A DNA stretch of 64,000 nt from Brachypodius melanocephalos (GCA_013398615.1 VZSR01000520.1:21654418-21718417), one strand, 5' to 3'. Numbered from the stretch's first letter, positions 50,396 through 62,485 are shown. The notes: generated from the letters alone by a model not told the origin. Numbers and translations are program-made.

Positions 50396-53300
50396 GCATC
50401 AAGTTTCCCTGGATTTGAACCACCAAGGAGTTCTGTTCATTCTGCTTCTGAAGTCTAAAATTTCTTTGAGTCAAATAGAAACACTACACATGAAAAAACT
50501 TGTATTAAATTATGTATTTGAATGAATGTTAAGACTTAATGATACAAATATTAAGTGCAAAATTATGTGTGGTAAAACAGTGCTGTGTCAGTGTATTGAA
50601 ATGATCAGGTTTTTATAGGACAGCACAAGCAGTTTCTTCAACTCTTCAAAGTCTTATAATATTTCTTGTTATACTTAAAGGGATTATCTGAAACTGATAG
50701 ACAGCTGGCTTTTCAAAAGGAGAAAAAAAAGGCAAAATACTCCATATGAAAAACAACTGTGCCTGAAATTTTAGTAGAATGCAGACTTAAATGTTAAGAG
50801 TAAATGAGGTATATAGTGCAACCTGAGAATGCTAGGATTACTCAAATGATTGATAAGCTGCACCAAAATCCATTCTGTTCATCATGGTCATTTAGAGATC
50901 ACACACATTAGAGAGTGGAAGAATTTGTTCTGCACACCAGTTGGAGAGCATGAGGCATGTCACAGGAATGACCATGATGATGTACAAAATGCTGTTAAAC
51001 CTCTCTCCTGACTCCAAAATGGCTAATAGTAGACATTTGGTGGAGGAGGTTTATCAAGGGCAGGTTTGTTTCTTTAAAATACCCAGGACTTTGTGTAAGC
51101 CAGTTTCTACTGGAACATCTAGTGATTTTTGAATCCTTATGATTTATCATTTACAACAGTCTGTACTTATGATTTCCACAGTTTAGTTAAGCATTATATA
51201 AAATGTACCTTTCATTTTTCCTGGGCTGGTGCCTGATGATTTTGTCCAACGCCCTTAGTGTGCTCAGCAAGAAACCCTGAGTAATCATATGTAGCTCCCA
51301 TCTGGCTGAAGATCAGAGACATTCCATTACAGAGTAATAATTGAATAATGCAGGGACAAACTAAATGTTTCTCCCTTCCTTATTTTGCTCAGAAACTTAC
51401 AGAAATCTTGAAGGCCAGTTTATAAGTTAGAAAGCAAAGAATCATCGTGTCCTGCACTTTAACTTGGTTGATCTTGGTATTAATTACTTGTGAAGGAAAG
51501 CTAAAGACAGAGATATCTATGCTTATCTCTGTGCATGTGTTTGGAGTGCCACTTCTTTACAGCATCAATTAAAATATGGTGTGGAGGCTACTAAAAGGAA
51601 ATACCTGTATGTGAATATACATATTCTTCTAACCAGCTCTCTCTGTTGAAAAAGAATGAATTAAAATAAACTATTTGCAAAAAGACACTGATACTACCAG
51701 ATGTTTTGTAAAGATCAAAAAGTGATCTAGAAATAGAACTCTAGGGCAGATGGTACAACGTACAAAGAATTGTAAAGAATTCTGCATGAAAAATCATTTC
51801 TGTAGTGTGTACCTCAAACTGCCAAAGACTCAGGGAAGCCGGTTCATTATCTTCCTGACTCTGGGTCCTCATCTACATGTTTCTCTCAAGTGCTTTCTTG
51901 GGGTAAAAAAAAAACCCATATAATTTTTACATAAATCAAATCATCCTCATCATAATCCTGATGCAATTATATCTTATGTACTGTGCAATAAACAGTAGAG
52001 TCTGGTGCTTTTTTAAAGGATAAAAATGCCTTGTTATTCAGAATATGAGCAGCAATGTGAAAGGAATTGAAAGCAGGTATAGGATTTAAAAAATGAGGAA
52101 AGCAAAAAAGTTTGGAATATTAAATATTCTTGAATTGTAAGGAATTCAATAATTCTGTCTTCTGCAGCCATCTCCTCTTCATCACCTAATTTTTCCTCAA
52201 TGAAAAACCTACTTATTACTTCACATCCTACTGCTAACTTTCTTCTAACACAGGTTTCAACAGTTGTATCTCCCACTTTGCCTTTTTGCTTTCTAACTCA
52301 ATTCTCTTCTTTCAACTGTGTTGCCTGACTCTGAATGCTTGGAGACACTGCTGGAGACACTGATTTGTGTGTTGTTGCATACGAATAGATTCCACTCTCA
52401 CTCTGTCCATTAATTGCTAATGCACTTTACCACCATTTTCATTTGTAGTCCTTTTCCATCGATTCTCATAATGCAGTCCCTCTTCTTGAATTTCAAGCAT
52501 AATTACTTTACTTTTCAGCAATTACTACTTTTATATTGTAAAAGTATAATATGGCAGTTGCAGAATGGCAATAGAGACCACATGGATATAATTTCAGAGA
52601 AATAATAAGAATACCATGACATAGTATGAGAAACCCTTCCTTAGTCACAGTATCCGCATAAAAATATCAACAAAATACAGTGGAATTCTAAAGACAGGTG
52701 ATTTCATGATGTTCATATCAACTCTGTCTAATTTGCAGCCAAAGATTTGGGTATTTAACAGCAACATGTTTAATTCATGCTGCTACCTCTTCTGCCAGTT
52801 TATATCACCAAAGAGATACAATATGAGAAATGTCTTTACTTTCTCTAAGCTGAGGCAATTTGAGGAACCATGTTAGTTTTAAAAACTGGAGAAAATCCTT
52901 AGTAACACTTCAATAATTTCACGAAGAACAGAATGAAACCCACGAGTAGTTTATCTGTTAATATACTCCTTTTGACATTGCTGCTACCAGAGTAGTTCAC
53001 TAAAAACATTGATAGCTTACAGTGATTTGAAATGTCAGAACAAACTTGTGGAATTTTTGGACAATTCTTGCTCAAAACTTTTATAATGAAAAATTTTGTC
53101 TGTTAAAATTTCAATTTCACCATGACATTCAAATTTGTTTTAGGTAAATTTAAATATAATATTTCTTATTGGGGCAAGTAAATCTGATCCTTGACATTTT
53201 CATATTTTCATTTGCAAAATAAAATCAAAAACTGTTTCCATATTTGTTTTCCTCTGTGTTAGTCCCTAAGGAAGCATGTAACAGCATTTATTAGGATGGC

Positions 53301-53918
53301 TCATAGAGCTTTTCTACAGAGAGGAATCACTGATTTAATTATATCTCCCATAAAATAATTGTTTCCCTTTTGAATGCACGACTAGACCTCCTAGGGCAGA
53401 TTATACTATGATTTAGGTTACCCCACATTTGGAGTCCATAGTGCATATGGAATTATAATAAATCCCTGTGGTATTCAGGTTTGTATCAAACTGAGAAAAA
53501 AGCAAACATCCAACAGTAGCTTGATGAATTAAAAGAAAACACTGTGACAGCAGTAGTCATATCCATGAATCCTCCTTCCTACCCCACCACCCCCAAGCAG
53601 ATCCCTGATGGAATGGTGACAGTAAGTAGGACTGAGCTGCAGGAGAGCTGGATATCCCAGACAAACAGTGATTACTCCTGTGCACCTCAGAGTATGTGCA
53701 CACAGCATCCTTCTGTCCAGGCTATCCCAGAAAATTGGCCCACAGTTATTTAATTGCAATATGTTAGCAGGTGTGATTACAAAAAACAAAATTAGAATAT
53801 TGCTTAAATAAAAGGGGTTTAAGCTTCCAGTGCAGGAATAATTTGATGCTTTGCCATGTCATTCTAATTCAGGATGAAAATATGAGGTGGAATAATTAAT
53901 TTCCTTTTGGAAAGAAAA
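50396..53918. other. Unique AT-rich non-coding stretch
   Basis: No recognised gene or repeat over about 3.5 kb. Confidence 0.5.
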
Positions 53919-53946
53919 AAAAAAAAAACAACAACAACAAAACCAA
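53919..53946. repeat. Poly-A followed by (CAA)n
   Basis: A run of about 14 A continues as caacaacaacaa and then aaccaaac. This is the A/C-rich counterpart of the T/G tracts. Confidence 0.9.
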
Positions 53947-54557
53947 ACACCTCTTCCCCCTATTACCTGTATTATACTGTCTTTATTTAAGGGTCTTGAA
54001 AAAAATCATAGATCAAATGTCCTTAATTACAAAAAATCCCCCAAAGCTTCTGTTTCTAGGAAAGTAGAATTTTTGAAGTTCTTGCAGAATTGAGTAAGCA
54101 ATTATGCAGTAGGACAGAAAACTTCCAGTTTTGAATCACATTTAGATACAGTGAAAATAAGATAGAAAGGGAGACGAAGGAAAATTTTCCAGCTGATCTA
54201 CTTAAAACTGACCTGGAATTTAACAGCAGATTTCTAACATCAGGAAAAGTAAAATTGGCAGGCTGCAGTGAGCATTACACATTGGCTTCCTGTCTGCCAC
54301 ATATTTGTTCTCTATCTGTGAGTGCTCCTTTAAGAACCAGGATCAGGTTATCCTGGTGTAGCAGCTCCAAGAAGATCACTTTCTGATGATCCTCCTTGGG
54401 AAACTGGCAAGTCTCACATGCAGTGTAAAGGTGTGAACCCTGGGGCCCAGGTAAGCTTCACCTGGGTAAGCCAGCAGACTCAGATACCACCAGAGAGGTG
54501 TCAGGATCAGCTTAGTTTAGTAGTGGGGGCACACACACAATATAGACAACATTCTGT
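53947..54557. other. Non-coding stretch
   Basis: No gene or transposon recognised. Confidence 0.5.
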
Positions 54558-54672
54558 GTTTGCTCTTTTTGGGTTTTTAGTTTGTTTGTTTGGGTGTTTT
54601 TGTTTTTGGTTTTTGGTTGGGTTTTTGTTGTTGTTGTTGCTGTTGTTTTTTGGGTTTTTTTATTTTTTTAGT
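54558..54672 (+). repeat. T-rich, G-spaced tract with (TTG)n
   Basis: T runs with G spacers include gttgttgttgttgctgttg near 54629-54647. It lies 10 bp from the 3' end of the SINE at 54683. In SINE orientation the tract is A/C-rich and immediately downstream of the element's tail. Confidence 0.92.
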
Positions 54673-54682
54673 TGCTGCAGGT

Positions 54683-54810
54683 TACAGAATCACAGAATAT
54701 TCTGGTGGAAGTGACCTACAAGGACCATCAAGTCCAACACTTCAGGGAATCAAACTCAGAGCTTTGGTGTTACTAGCACTGTGATCTAACCAACTGAGCT
54801 AATCTCAGGG
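54683..54810 (-). mobile_element. tRNA-Ile-derived SINE with CR1 tail (TguSINE1-like)
   Basis: On the minus strand the element starts ccctgagattagctcagttg, with a tRNA-type A box tagctcagttgg (54790-54801). It continues through gtgctagtaacacc, like the anticodon-arm region of tRNA-Ile, to a B-box-like gagtttgattcc (54746-54757). It then joins a CR1 3' end: ttggacttgatggtccttg, then gaatattctgtgattctgt. A head with internal RNA polymerase III promoter boxes plus a LINE 3' tail is the architecture of a SINE mobilised by CR1 proteins. The tRNA-Ile/CR1 combination is described for TguSINE1 in passerine birds. At about 128 bp it is near full length. Differences from tRNA in both promoter boxes and the stem pairs rule out a functional tRNA gene. 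Confidence 0.9.
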
Positions 54811-55274
54811 TAAGATAAAATAACATGAAATATTTATAACTAAGAGTTAAAGGAATCCGGCTTTTAAAAATCTTGGATTAACATTTTACCATGCGGTTCT
54901 TTACTTGTTCTATATTATATAGAATTTTCTAACTGTTGTATTAAAATATTTTGGCAACAGCCTGAGGGAACAACTAACAGAACAATCTGAAATTGGATAT
55001 GTGTGCAATCAAAAAGAAAGCAAAGCACCACATATCACACAGATATAGAAAACAATAACTAGAGCAGAAAGAAGAAATGTTAAAATAAAGAGCATGATTA
55101 TGTTGTGTAAAATCATGTCAAGACATGTCTCCAAAAAAGTAGATTACTTGAATCACCCTTAAATAACAAAATATGAAAAATTACCAGAAGAATATTTAAG
55201 AGTTGAACAGAGAAATGTTTAGTAGGGAAAATATAGTTACAAAGCCCATAATATATTTTTGCAAGTTTATGCTG
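54811..55274. other. Non-coding stretch
   Basis: AT-rich, nothing recognised. Confidence 0.5.
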
Positions 55275-55297
55275 CCAAAAAAAAAAAAAAAAAAAAG
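55275..55297. repeat. Poly-A run
   Basis: About 20 consecutive A with no recognised retrocopy beside it. Confidence 0.9.
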
Positions 55298-55484
55298 GTA
55301 CCTATAATAACAGTCCAGTAAATAACCCAGCTAGAACTTTCTTATCCTTCACTCCGGCTCAGGCTCATTTCCTGATGAAGGAGAGATCTGAAAATGGTAA
55401 ACATGTGAAGCAAGCATAACGTGTAATGTGCTGCCCAGAGCCAGCAGGAAGAGACAGAAAGGATAATAATTCTACAAGTTTTGC

Positions 55485-55536
55485 TAGTTTGGTTTTTGTT
55501 GGGTTTGGGTTTGTTGGTTTTTTGGGGTTTTTTTTC
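55485..55536 (+). repeat. T-rich, G-spaced tract
   Basis: ggtttttgttgggtttgggt followed by similar T/G sequence and a T8 run. Same type as 10945-11035, 29135-29220 and 54558-54672. Confidence 0.9.
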
Positions 55537-57240
55537 CAATGCCAATGTTCAGAACACATTGAGTCATCATCAGCTGTGGAGATTTAACGGAGTTTGATTG
55601 GATGTTTTCATATGCTCTGGATGCCATCCCAAGGTCAGATTTACAATCTTCATTCAATTAACTGTCACGTACAGTCCAGGTCCTGTTCCTGGGCACCATA
55701 TGTGTCTTTATTTTGCCTGGTGCCTTAGTCTGCAAGGTGTCACAGATGTACCCATTTGGTCATTTGGCAGCTGGGCCACGAAGTCTTTTGTGACCAGCTA
55801 TTTTCAATGTTTTTATCAACTGTAAAGCAGAAATAAATAGTGATTACAAAAGGCAAATAATACTCATTTTATTGCCCAGTGAAGGCAAAGTTGGGACAAT
55901 AGCACAGCAGATGTTTGGCCTACTTTCTGGGATTTAAAATCCGTAACAGAGACCTAAGCACTTGTGTGTCCATTTGTGAGGATCAGCTTGGATGTTTGTG
56001 CCAGAGCTCTATAGCTGCCAGCATTTCTGTGTTCTTTATGCTGGGAAAAGCATTGACTTGCCTATACATGCTAGATAAGCAAAGGCTGTGAGCACATTTA
56101 GGGGAATGGCCAGGGGAAAAGCACTTTCATTTTTTTTTACTTTTTTCACTGCATTTTTAGCACTGAAAACAAGGAGTGAAATATGACCACTGCCATAAAC
56201 ACGAGAAGGATGGCATCCTGGGAAAGGCATTAGGCAACCAGCAAAAAACTAATTTCCAGCCTGAAATTTGCCTGAAATTAGCCTTTGCATTTTAAGATAC
56301 TTTTCCGAGAAAACTCACCAAAAAATTGGATGCCATTCTTTGATATCTCTAATAAGCTCTTAAGAGTAAAATTTCTCCCTCCACACAATTAATGGATATA
56401 CTAGTATATATAAAAAATAGATTATAATATTTATAATATATATATTAGATATATAATTTTATAACTCTTTTATGGAATAGTTTAAATTTGATTGCAGATG
56501 GGTAAAACCTATGTTAAATACTTGTGAATATTCCGTAATTAAAGTGGTTTATTTTTAGGATGAAGTCTCTTATATAACCCCTACAGTTCTGTTTTCATTA
56601 TGGGATGCAAAAGAAGTAGGAATTTGTCTGCCTTCAAGTAGATCCTTCTCTGTGACTGCATTTTGATTCCTTCTCATCTGATAGTATTGATGACTATTGA
56701 TGACTGATAGTATTGGCAACTGTTGCTTCACTTCCAACTTATTTCAGTTTGTGCCTGGCCTACATGCATTATTCTCCTACAATTCCACTTGTGGAGAGGT
56801 GCCATGTCTTTAGAATGGTGGGAAAAGCTCTTAATTTCACATTTAATTTGAATGTATACAGTACCATAGTACATAGCTGAATATTAAAGAGAATTATATA
56901 GATTTTTGTGTCATCAGACAAAAAAAAAAGAAAAAAAAAAAAAAAGAGAGAGAGACTAATTACACCAAGACTTCAGCTCAAATAGATCCACAAAGTATAG
57001 AGGACATATTATTTTAAAAGTAATGAGTTGTGTCATGAATTAGGAAGAAGCAAATATAAGTTTTAAATGTAAAAGTATGCATATTCTCATGTGGCAAAAG
57101 AGGTACTTGTGAGTGAAGGGTTTTAAGTGCATTTCTCACAAGAATGCCAAAATACATGTAAAAATATTTTTACTTTTATATCACCTAAAAGTAATGACTT
57201 ATCACATTTTGACTGTTTGAGGATGTTTTATTATCCTTTG
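55537..57240. other. AT-rich non-coding stretch with simple repeats
   Basis: No gene recognised. It contains an AT-palindromic patch near 56395-56460 and an A-run/(GA)n patch at about 56921-56956. Confidence 0.5.
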
Positions 57241-57246
57241 ATAGGA

Positions 57247-57405
57247 AATGCAAACTGTCATCATTGGCTGAATGATAATTGGACTAATTAATTGCAGGAG
57301 CAATTAAATAGTATTTTTTCTGTGTTTTTCAAGCAGTAAATAACTCTAAATTCTAAACTTAAGCCAGCAAGACAGCTTCAATTGTGTAATGAATTAATTA
57401 TGATC
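57247..57405. promoter_or_regulatory. Candidate homeodomain-type motif cluster
   Basis: An atgcaaa octamer-like site (57249-57255), gataattggactaattaatt (57274-57293), gcaattaaat (about 57300-57310) and gaattaattatg (57391-57402) lie in 160 bp of unique sequence. TAATTA cores are common in AT-rich DNA. This is a suggestion of a conserved non-coding element, not evidence of function. Confidence 0.22.
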
Positions 57406-57879
57406 TGCGTAATATCCATCAAAGAGAAATGTCTGACCTAACGAAAGGAAAAGCCTAAAGCATACTTTGAGTCTCTCTTTTTCACTTTATCTGTTTACTT
57501 CCCTTTCTCTCTCTGTTGCTGACACAGAACTTTCATTCCTTTATAGTTAATTAACCTATTTACCCCCTACCTGGGCTCCTACCATCACTAAAGGCCTGGA
57601 AAGACATTTCCTGATAGCACAGTTCAGTTGACTTGATTGTCTGTATTCTTGTGTGCACTTCATCTGCATGTTTACGCTGCATGTTCTCCAAGGTACCACT
57701 ACTCCATGTCTGTCCAGGCAAACCTGGGGTTTCTTCTTAATTCCTAGTCATAGCAATAATCAACAAAATTAATAATAACAGGTTTCATATGCATTTAAGC
57801 AGACTTCATTATTAGTTTTTGACTTCTCACTTAGTTTTTGTTGCTCATGTATGAAAACTCTTTTTTTTTTGTTTGAAAT

Positions 57880-58682
57880 AACTTGAATGAGTTTGCTAAT
57901 GGTACTAATTAGGAGAAGCAGTGGACACCCTTGAGAGCAGGGGGGCCCTTAAAGAGAGATCTGGATATCCTCAACAGAATGGAATTTAGCATGAACAGGC
58001 ATCATGGAACAGGATAATCCAGGTTATACATACAAACTGGGGAATAAAAGGCTGGAGAGCAGCCCTGCAGGAATTGATCTATTCAGTTTTGGGTTGGTGA
58101 TACATTTGATATGATTCAGCAGTGCCCTGGCAGCCAGGACAGCCAGCTGTGTCCTGGGGTGCGTCAGGCACAGCATCACAGCTGGACAAGGGAGGGATTG
58201 TCCTGCTCTGCTCTGCACTGATGTGGTACCACCTCAATTACTGTGTGCACTTTTGGGTGCCTCAGTGTAAGAAGAAAATCAAACTATTTGAGTGTTTCCT
58301 TTGGTGAAAGGCCTCAAAGGCAAGACTTTCAAGGGGTGGCTGATGTCACTTGGTTTGTTCATCTTGGAGAAGGGAAGGCTGAGGGGTGACCTCATCACAG
58401 TCTGCAACTCCCTCAAGATGGGCAGCAGTGGAGCGGGAGGAGGTGTTTATCTCCCCTCTCTGGAGACCAGCGATAGGACGCAAGGAAATAAAATGAAGTT
58501 GTGTCAGTAGAAATTCAGATTAAATGTTAGAAAACGTTTCTTCCCTGAGAAGATGGTCAGTCACTGGCTCCACAAGGAACGGGTTCCCCAAAAAAAGGGT
58601 CATGGCACAAACCCTGTGAGAGTTCAGGAGCTCTTAATCATATGGTTCCTTCCAACAAGATATATTCTATTAGTCTATGATG
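57880..58682 (+). mobile_element. CR1 LINE 3' third, sense
   Basis: It begins in the late reverse-transcriptase region (aatgagtttgctaatggtac) and continues through a readable YHLNYCVHFWVPQCKKKIK stretch, then LGLFILEKGRLRGDLITVCN (58349-58408 region) and SDRTQGNKMKL. It passes through cagattaaatgttagaaaac to the 3' UTR and a tail resembling ggttccttccaac...tagtctatgatgg. Frameshifts and internal deletions are evident. It is the longest CR1 in the window that keeps the natural 3' end. Confidence 0.93.
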
Positions 58683-59761
58683 GTATGAATTAAGAAAAGG
58701 GAGGTGACAAAAAAAGCAGGCCAAATTAAGAAATTAGGAGGCAGTCATATTTCTTTTATAGAATTTGTTTATTAGATTAAAGAATTATTGTGATTGGAGG
58801 CCAAAGTCCTTCATGGAACATGTATTTGGACAATTTGTGTTTTGATTGGTCATAAGATTCAAATTTTTTTGATGCCATTAATTCATTAAACCAGTGATTA
58901 TCTCTGTTTTCAAACTACAGAAAAATAAAAGAGTGAAGAATTCTTATATATTGGGGACTTTCTCAGCTATTAATTGCTTTGCTTTACTGCATATTTTTAG
59001 GAAAATTATAAACATTTTCAGAACCTAGAGGTTTTAAAAGTAAGAGTAAATATGTATTTCAATGTATAGGGGCATGTTTAACATCTCCCTCGACAAAAAT
59101 TATACCAACCACTTGCCTTAAAGTCTCTTTTGTTGGTTTCAGGAAATTATTCCACTCAAAGCTACAACCAGTGTCCATCATCTGGGTTAGAGGATGGCCC
59201 TACCCTGTGTCTTCTTGCAGTGCCTTTAGAAGACATTCAGCCACTGTTGTCAGTCTTCCAGTCCACCACTTCCACAGTATCTTCCTGTTTTTGTTTTCAA
59301 CACTTTCATGCCTTATTTCTTCTCTCTAGTTTGTGTGAATGAAAAGAAGGCAGATTCCCTGAAGATTGTACTGTCTAACCCTAAGTACTAACACTAGGTA
59401 GCTTTGAGATTAAGAGCTCTCAAAGCCTGGTTCTCTCTGTTTTAGAGGCCTGTGAGCTGTCACCAGCTCTGAAGGACTGGGGATGCAACCTTTGATGTGC
59501 CATTTTAAAGAGAGATGCAGTCATGCATTCCTTCTCATGATATAAAAATTTCAACTTTCTGGGTGGTTGGAAAATACGGCATGCTCTAGACAGGTGACTG
59601 CTATGGGTTGGGATCCCAGACTATGTGGTCAATGTGAATTAATAACCACAGAACTGATTCTATTGACTTTCACTAAGGTTGCATTGGATTACACGAAAAA
59701 TCCAACATAAGAACCCATTATTAGATGAGGTAATACTAAACATCTTAAACATTTTAGTCCT
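58683..59761. other. AT-rich non-coding stretch
   Basis: No gene recognised. Confidence 0.5.
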
Positions 59762-59855
59762 ACATATATATACTATATTAGTATATATATTAGGTGAATA
59801 TATATATCTCTATATCTCTATATCTCTATATCTCTATATATAGATATATATCTCA
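59762..59855. repeat. AT-palindromic stretch with (TATATCTC)4
   Basis: The imperfect palindrome tatatactatattagtatat (about 59766-59786) precedes four exact tatatctc units (59803-59834). It ends in a second palindrome, ctatatatagatatatatc-like. Cruciform formation and length instability are plausible. Confidence 0.92.
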
Positions 59856-61334
59856 GGGGATATTTATTTCTTAAAAAGTCAAGATGATAAAGTAGAAAGG
59901 AAGAAATATGTGAGAAACAAAATTAATATCATGAAAGATTTGTTATCAGATTCGTTTTACTTTCCATGACGAATTTGAATAAATGAGGTAAAACAAGAGG
60001 GGAGAAGAAAGAAAAAGCATGAGTAAACAAGAGTAGGTCAAGAAAAATGACAAAGATTCCAATTATTGTTATTAGCAGTGTCATTAATAACCCACTGCAG
60101 CCATGGAATATGTTCTCTTATCCCACAACAAATAACTGGTTTTGTTTTCTAAATTATACAACCAAAAGTTGTCATCTATTGTTTTCTTTCTGCAAAGATG
60201 TATAGGCAATCTGTAAAACAATTTACACTTTACAAATTGTATTATATTACCTCAGATTCAATTTTAAAGCACAATAAGAGGTTTCTTATATAATCTGTTA
60301 TTTTAAGGAACTTCAAAGAACATGATTAAAGGACAGGCTATGCTATAACACTTGGTAGCAATTTAGCATTTATTCTGATGGGTAATTTCTTTCTATTCAG
60401 TGATCAGTTATACAGGACCATGCAGAGTTTCAATGAGAATAGTAAAATTAAAGGAACATAAAAGCAAATATATCTATGAGGAATTGTTTAGATCCAAAAA
60501 GTTACATCTCTTAATTTTAAAAAGATTTATGACTTAAGCTAGGTTTTGGAATCATTTGTGGGTGATTTTTTGTCATGTCACAACGAAAGCAGGGATAGAA
60601 CTGAAACATTTGAATCTACTTTGAGCTTTGAGTATTTAAGAGAGTAAACACCTTTAATAGCATATACATTAGTAATGCCATTCAATAACTATAGATATTT
60701 TTCTTAAAAAAAAAAAAAAAAACCCAAAACCCAGAAAATAATCAAGAACAGAGATGACATTTTGCACACTATTCTCCCACTGAGTTGTTATATGACCTCT
60801 GGAGAGGAACATACTTAACTTTCCTGAACCTCTGCTTATTTTGCATTACATGGAAAAATATAATAATTCTAATTATATTAAAATCTCTGCAACAACTAGA
60901 CTTAATCCCATGAAATTAATTTAATAAAATTATTCTCCTGCTTGAAGATAAACATACACTAAGACCATATAAGGCTTGAGGCATATGAAAGTTCTAGGGT
61001 CATGCCATAAAGAAATGTGAATATTCTGTAGAAAATTTGTACAAATAGATGTTAATAGTAATCAGTCTGAAGTAGAAACAAGTCTATCATCCATCATAAA
61101 TTAATGTTTCAGAAGGAACAGCTCTGAGTGGATTCAGCTCAGTTTTGGGAAGCAAAGCATCCTGAGCATTTAGGCATCACTAAACTATCATATGACACAT
61201 GCATAAATCTAAGCTTCCCTAGAAATAATTGCCTATATATACATATATATATAATTGAATGTTTTACAACATAAAACATTCACGTATCTGAATTATTCTC
61301 CTTCAAAATAATCAGCTTGGTGCTTTTCTTTTCC
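59856..61334. other. AT-rich non-coding stretch
   Basis: No gene or transposon recognised. A 16-18 base A run followed by cccaaaaccc lies near 60704-60731. Confidence 0.5.
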
Positions 61335-61370
<36 letters not shown>

Positions 61371-61371
61371 T
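61335..61371 (+). repeat. (CTTT)n microsatellite, left of the gap
   Basis: About nine CTTT units run directly into the N block. Confidence 0.97.
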
Positions 61372-61703
61372 NNNNNNNNNNNNNNNNNNNNNNNNNNNNN
61401 NNNNNNNNNNNNNNNNNNNNNNNNNNNNNNNNNNNNNNNNNNNNNNNNNNNNNNNNNNNNNNNNNNNNNNNNNNNNNNNNNNNNNNNNNNNNNNNNNNNN
61501 NNNNNNNNNNNNNNNNNNNNNNNNNNNNNNNNNNNNNNNNNNNNNNNNNNNNNNNNNNNNNNNNNNNNNNNNNNNNNNNNNNNNNNNNNNNNNNNNNNNN
61601 NNNNNNNNNNNNNNNNNNNNNNNNNNNNNNNNNNNNNNNNNNNNNNNNNNNNNNNNNNNNNNNNNNNNNNNNNNNNNNNNNNNNNNNNNNNNNNNNNNNN
61701 NNN
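61372..61703. other. Assembly gap (332 N)
   Basis: 332 undetermined bases bounded by CTTT repeats on the left and CTTC repeats on the right. The gap almost certainly consists of more of this pyrimidine tract, possibly of different length from the N count. Open frames spanning it carry no information. Confidence 0.99.
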
Positions 61704-61740
61704 CTTCCTTCCTTCCTTCCTTCCTTCCTTCCTTCCTTCC
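61704..61740 (+). repeat. (CTTC)n microsatellite, right of the gap
   Basis: About nine CTTC units. The unit differs from the CTTT on the other side, so at least one unit transition is hidden inside the gap. Confidence 0.97.
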
Positions 61741-62161
61741 CCTTAATTCTGAAATACTTTGTCACTTTGGAAAAGGAGTACACAAGTGAAAAATGAAGTG
61801 TTTATTTAGTTGGAATGGACAGACTTAGGGTAATTTACTGACATGTTTAGTTAATTTAACTAACTTAGCTAACCTTATTGCTGATTTAACATCTTTTGTA
61901 AATCAGAGTCTTCTTTTACTTGGCACGAAGAGCACATAGTTAAAATACAGTTCCAAAGCAGGGACTTTAACTACATTTTAATGGGATTATTCACTGCTAC
62001 TTGCCAATATGAGTAAGACTTTCACAAATGGATCCAATGCAAATAAAATGTGGCTGGGAACTAGGTGGAAAAATGTGTTCACAGATAATCTCATCAACTC
62101 TCATCAACCATATGCACATTCATGGAAATAACATGGGGTTTGGGATGGGGGGCGGTTACCA

Positions 62162-62162
<1 letters not shown>
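61741..62162. other. Non-coding stretch
   Basis: Nothing recognised. Confidence 0.5.

Positions 62163-62190
<28 letters not shown>
62163..62190. repeat. T28 homopolymer
   Basis: 28 consecutive T after a G-rich stretch (gggatggggggcgg). No retrocopy recognised next to it. The length is unreliable in most sequencing methods. Confidence 0.95.
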
Positions 62191-62193
<3 letters not shown>

Positions 62194-62221
62194 TGTGCAA
62201 TGATTCACTAGATAGCAAAAG

Positions 62222-62234
62222 CCACTAGGTGGCA
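62222..62234 (+). promoter_or_regulatory. CTCF-core motif match
   Basis: ccactaggtggca agrees at all 13 positions with the degenerate CTCF core CCASYAGRKGGCA. CTCF is the vertebrate insulator and loop-anchor zinc-finger protein. The match lies in unique sequence, not in a recognised repeat. A single motif match does not show occupancy. Confidence 0.45.
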
Positions 62235-62466
62235 TTTGTGATTTATTAGGCTGGAAGCACTGGTTAAAATATTGCATCTAATCCTTGGTTTCAAGAGAAC
62301 AAGACATTTAAAATTCCAAAGGATTTAATTTAAAGACCTCCCTCCGTAATTAGATAAATGCATAGAATTTGCATTTCTGCTACACCATTTGGAAACCCAC
62401 TTTCTGAAGTTTCTCTTCAACCCCTGGATGTTCTCAGGCATGTATTCCCTGACCCCACAGCACCAG

Positions 62467-62485
62467 CTTACGTAAGTAATTACTT
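62467..62485. promoter_or_regulatory. Overlapping perfect palindromes (D-box and TAATTA types)
   Basis: cttacgtaag (62467-62476) is a perfect palindrome containing ttacgtaa, the optimal PAR-bZIP/NFIL3 (D-box) site. It overlaps aagtaattactt (62474-62485), a perfect 12-bp palindrome with a TAATTA core. Both lie in unique DNA 240 bp from the CTCF-core match. Confidence 0.4.

Noticed and set aside
54746..54801. A tRNA-Ile gene on the minus strand
   Set aside because: The A and B boxes are degenerate, the stems are mismatched, and the sequence runs straight into a CR1 tail. It is the head of a SINE.
61280..61796. Open frames of 159 and 167 codons
   Set aside because: They span 332 N. The known ends encode only tetranucleotide-repeat peptides.
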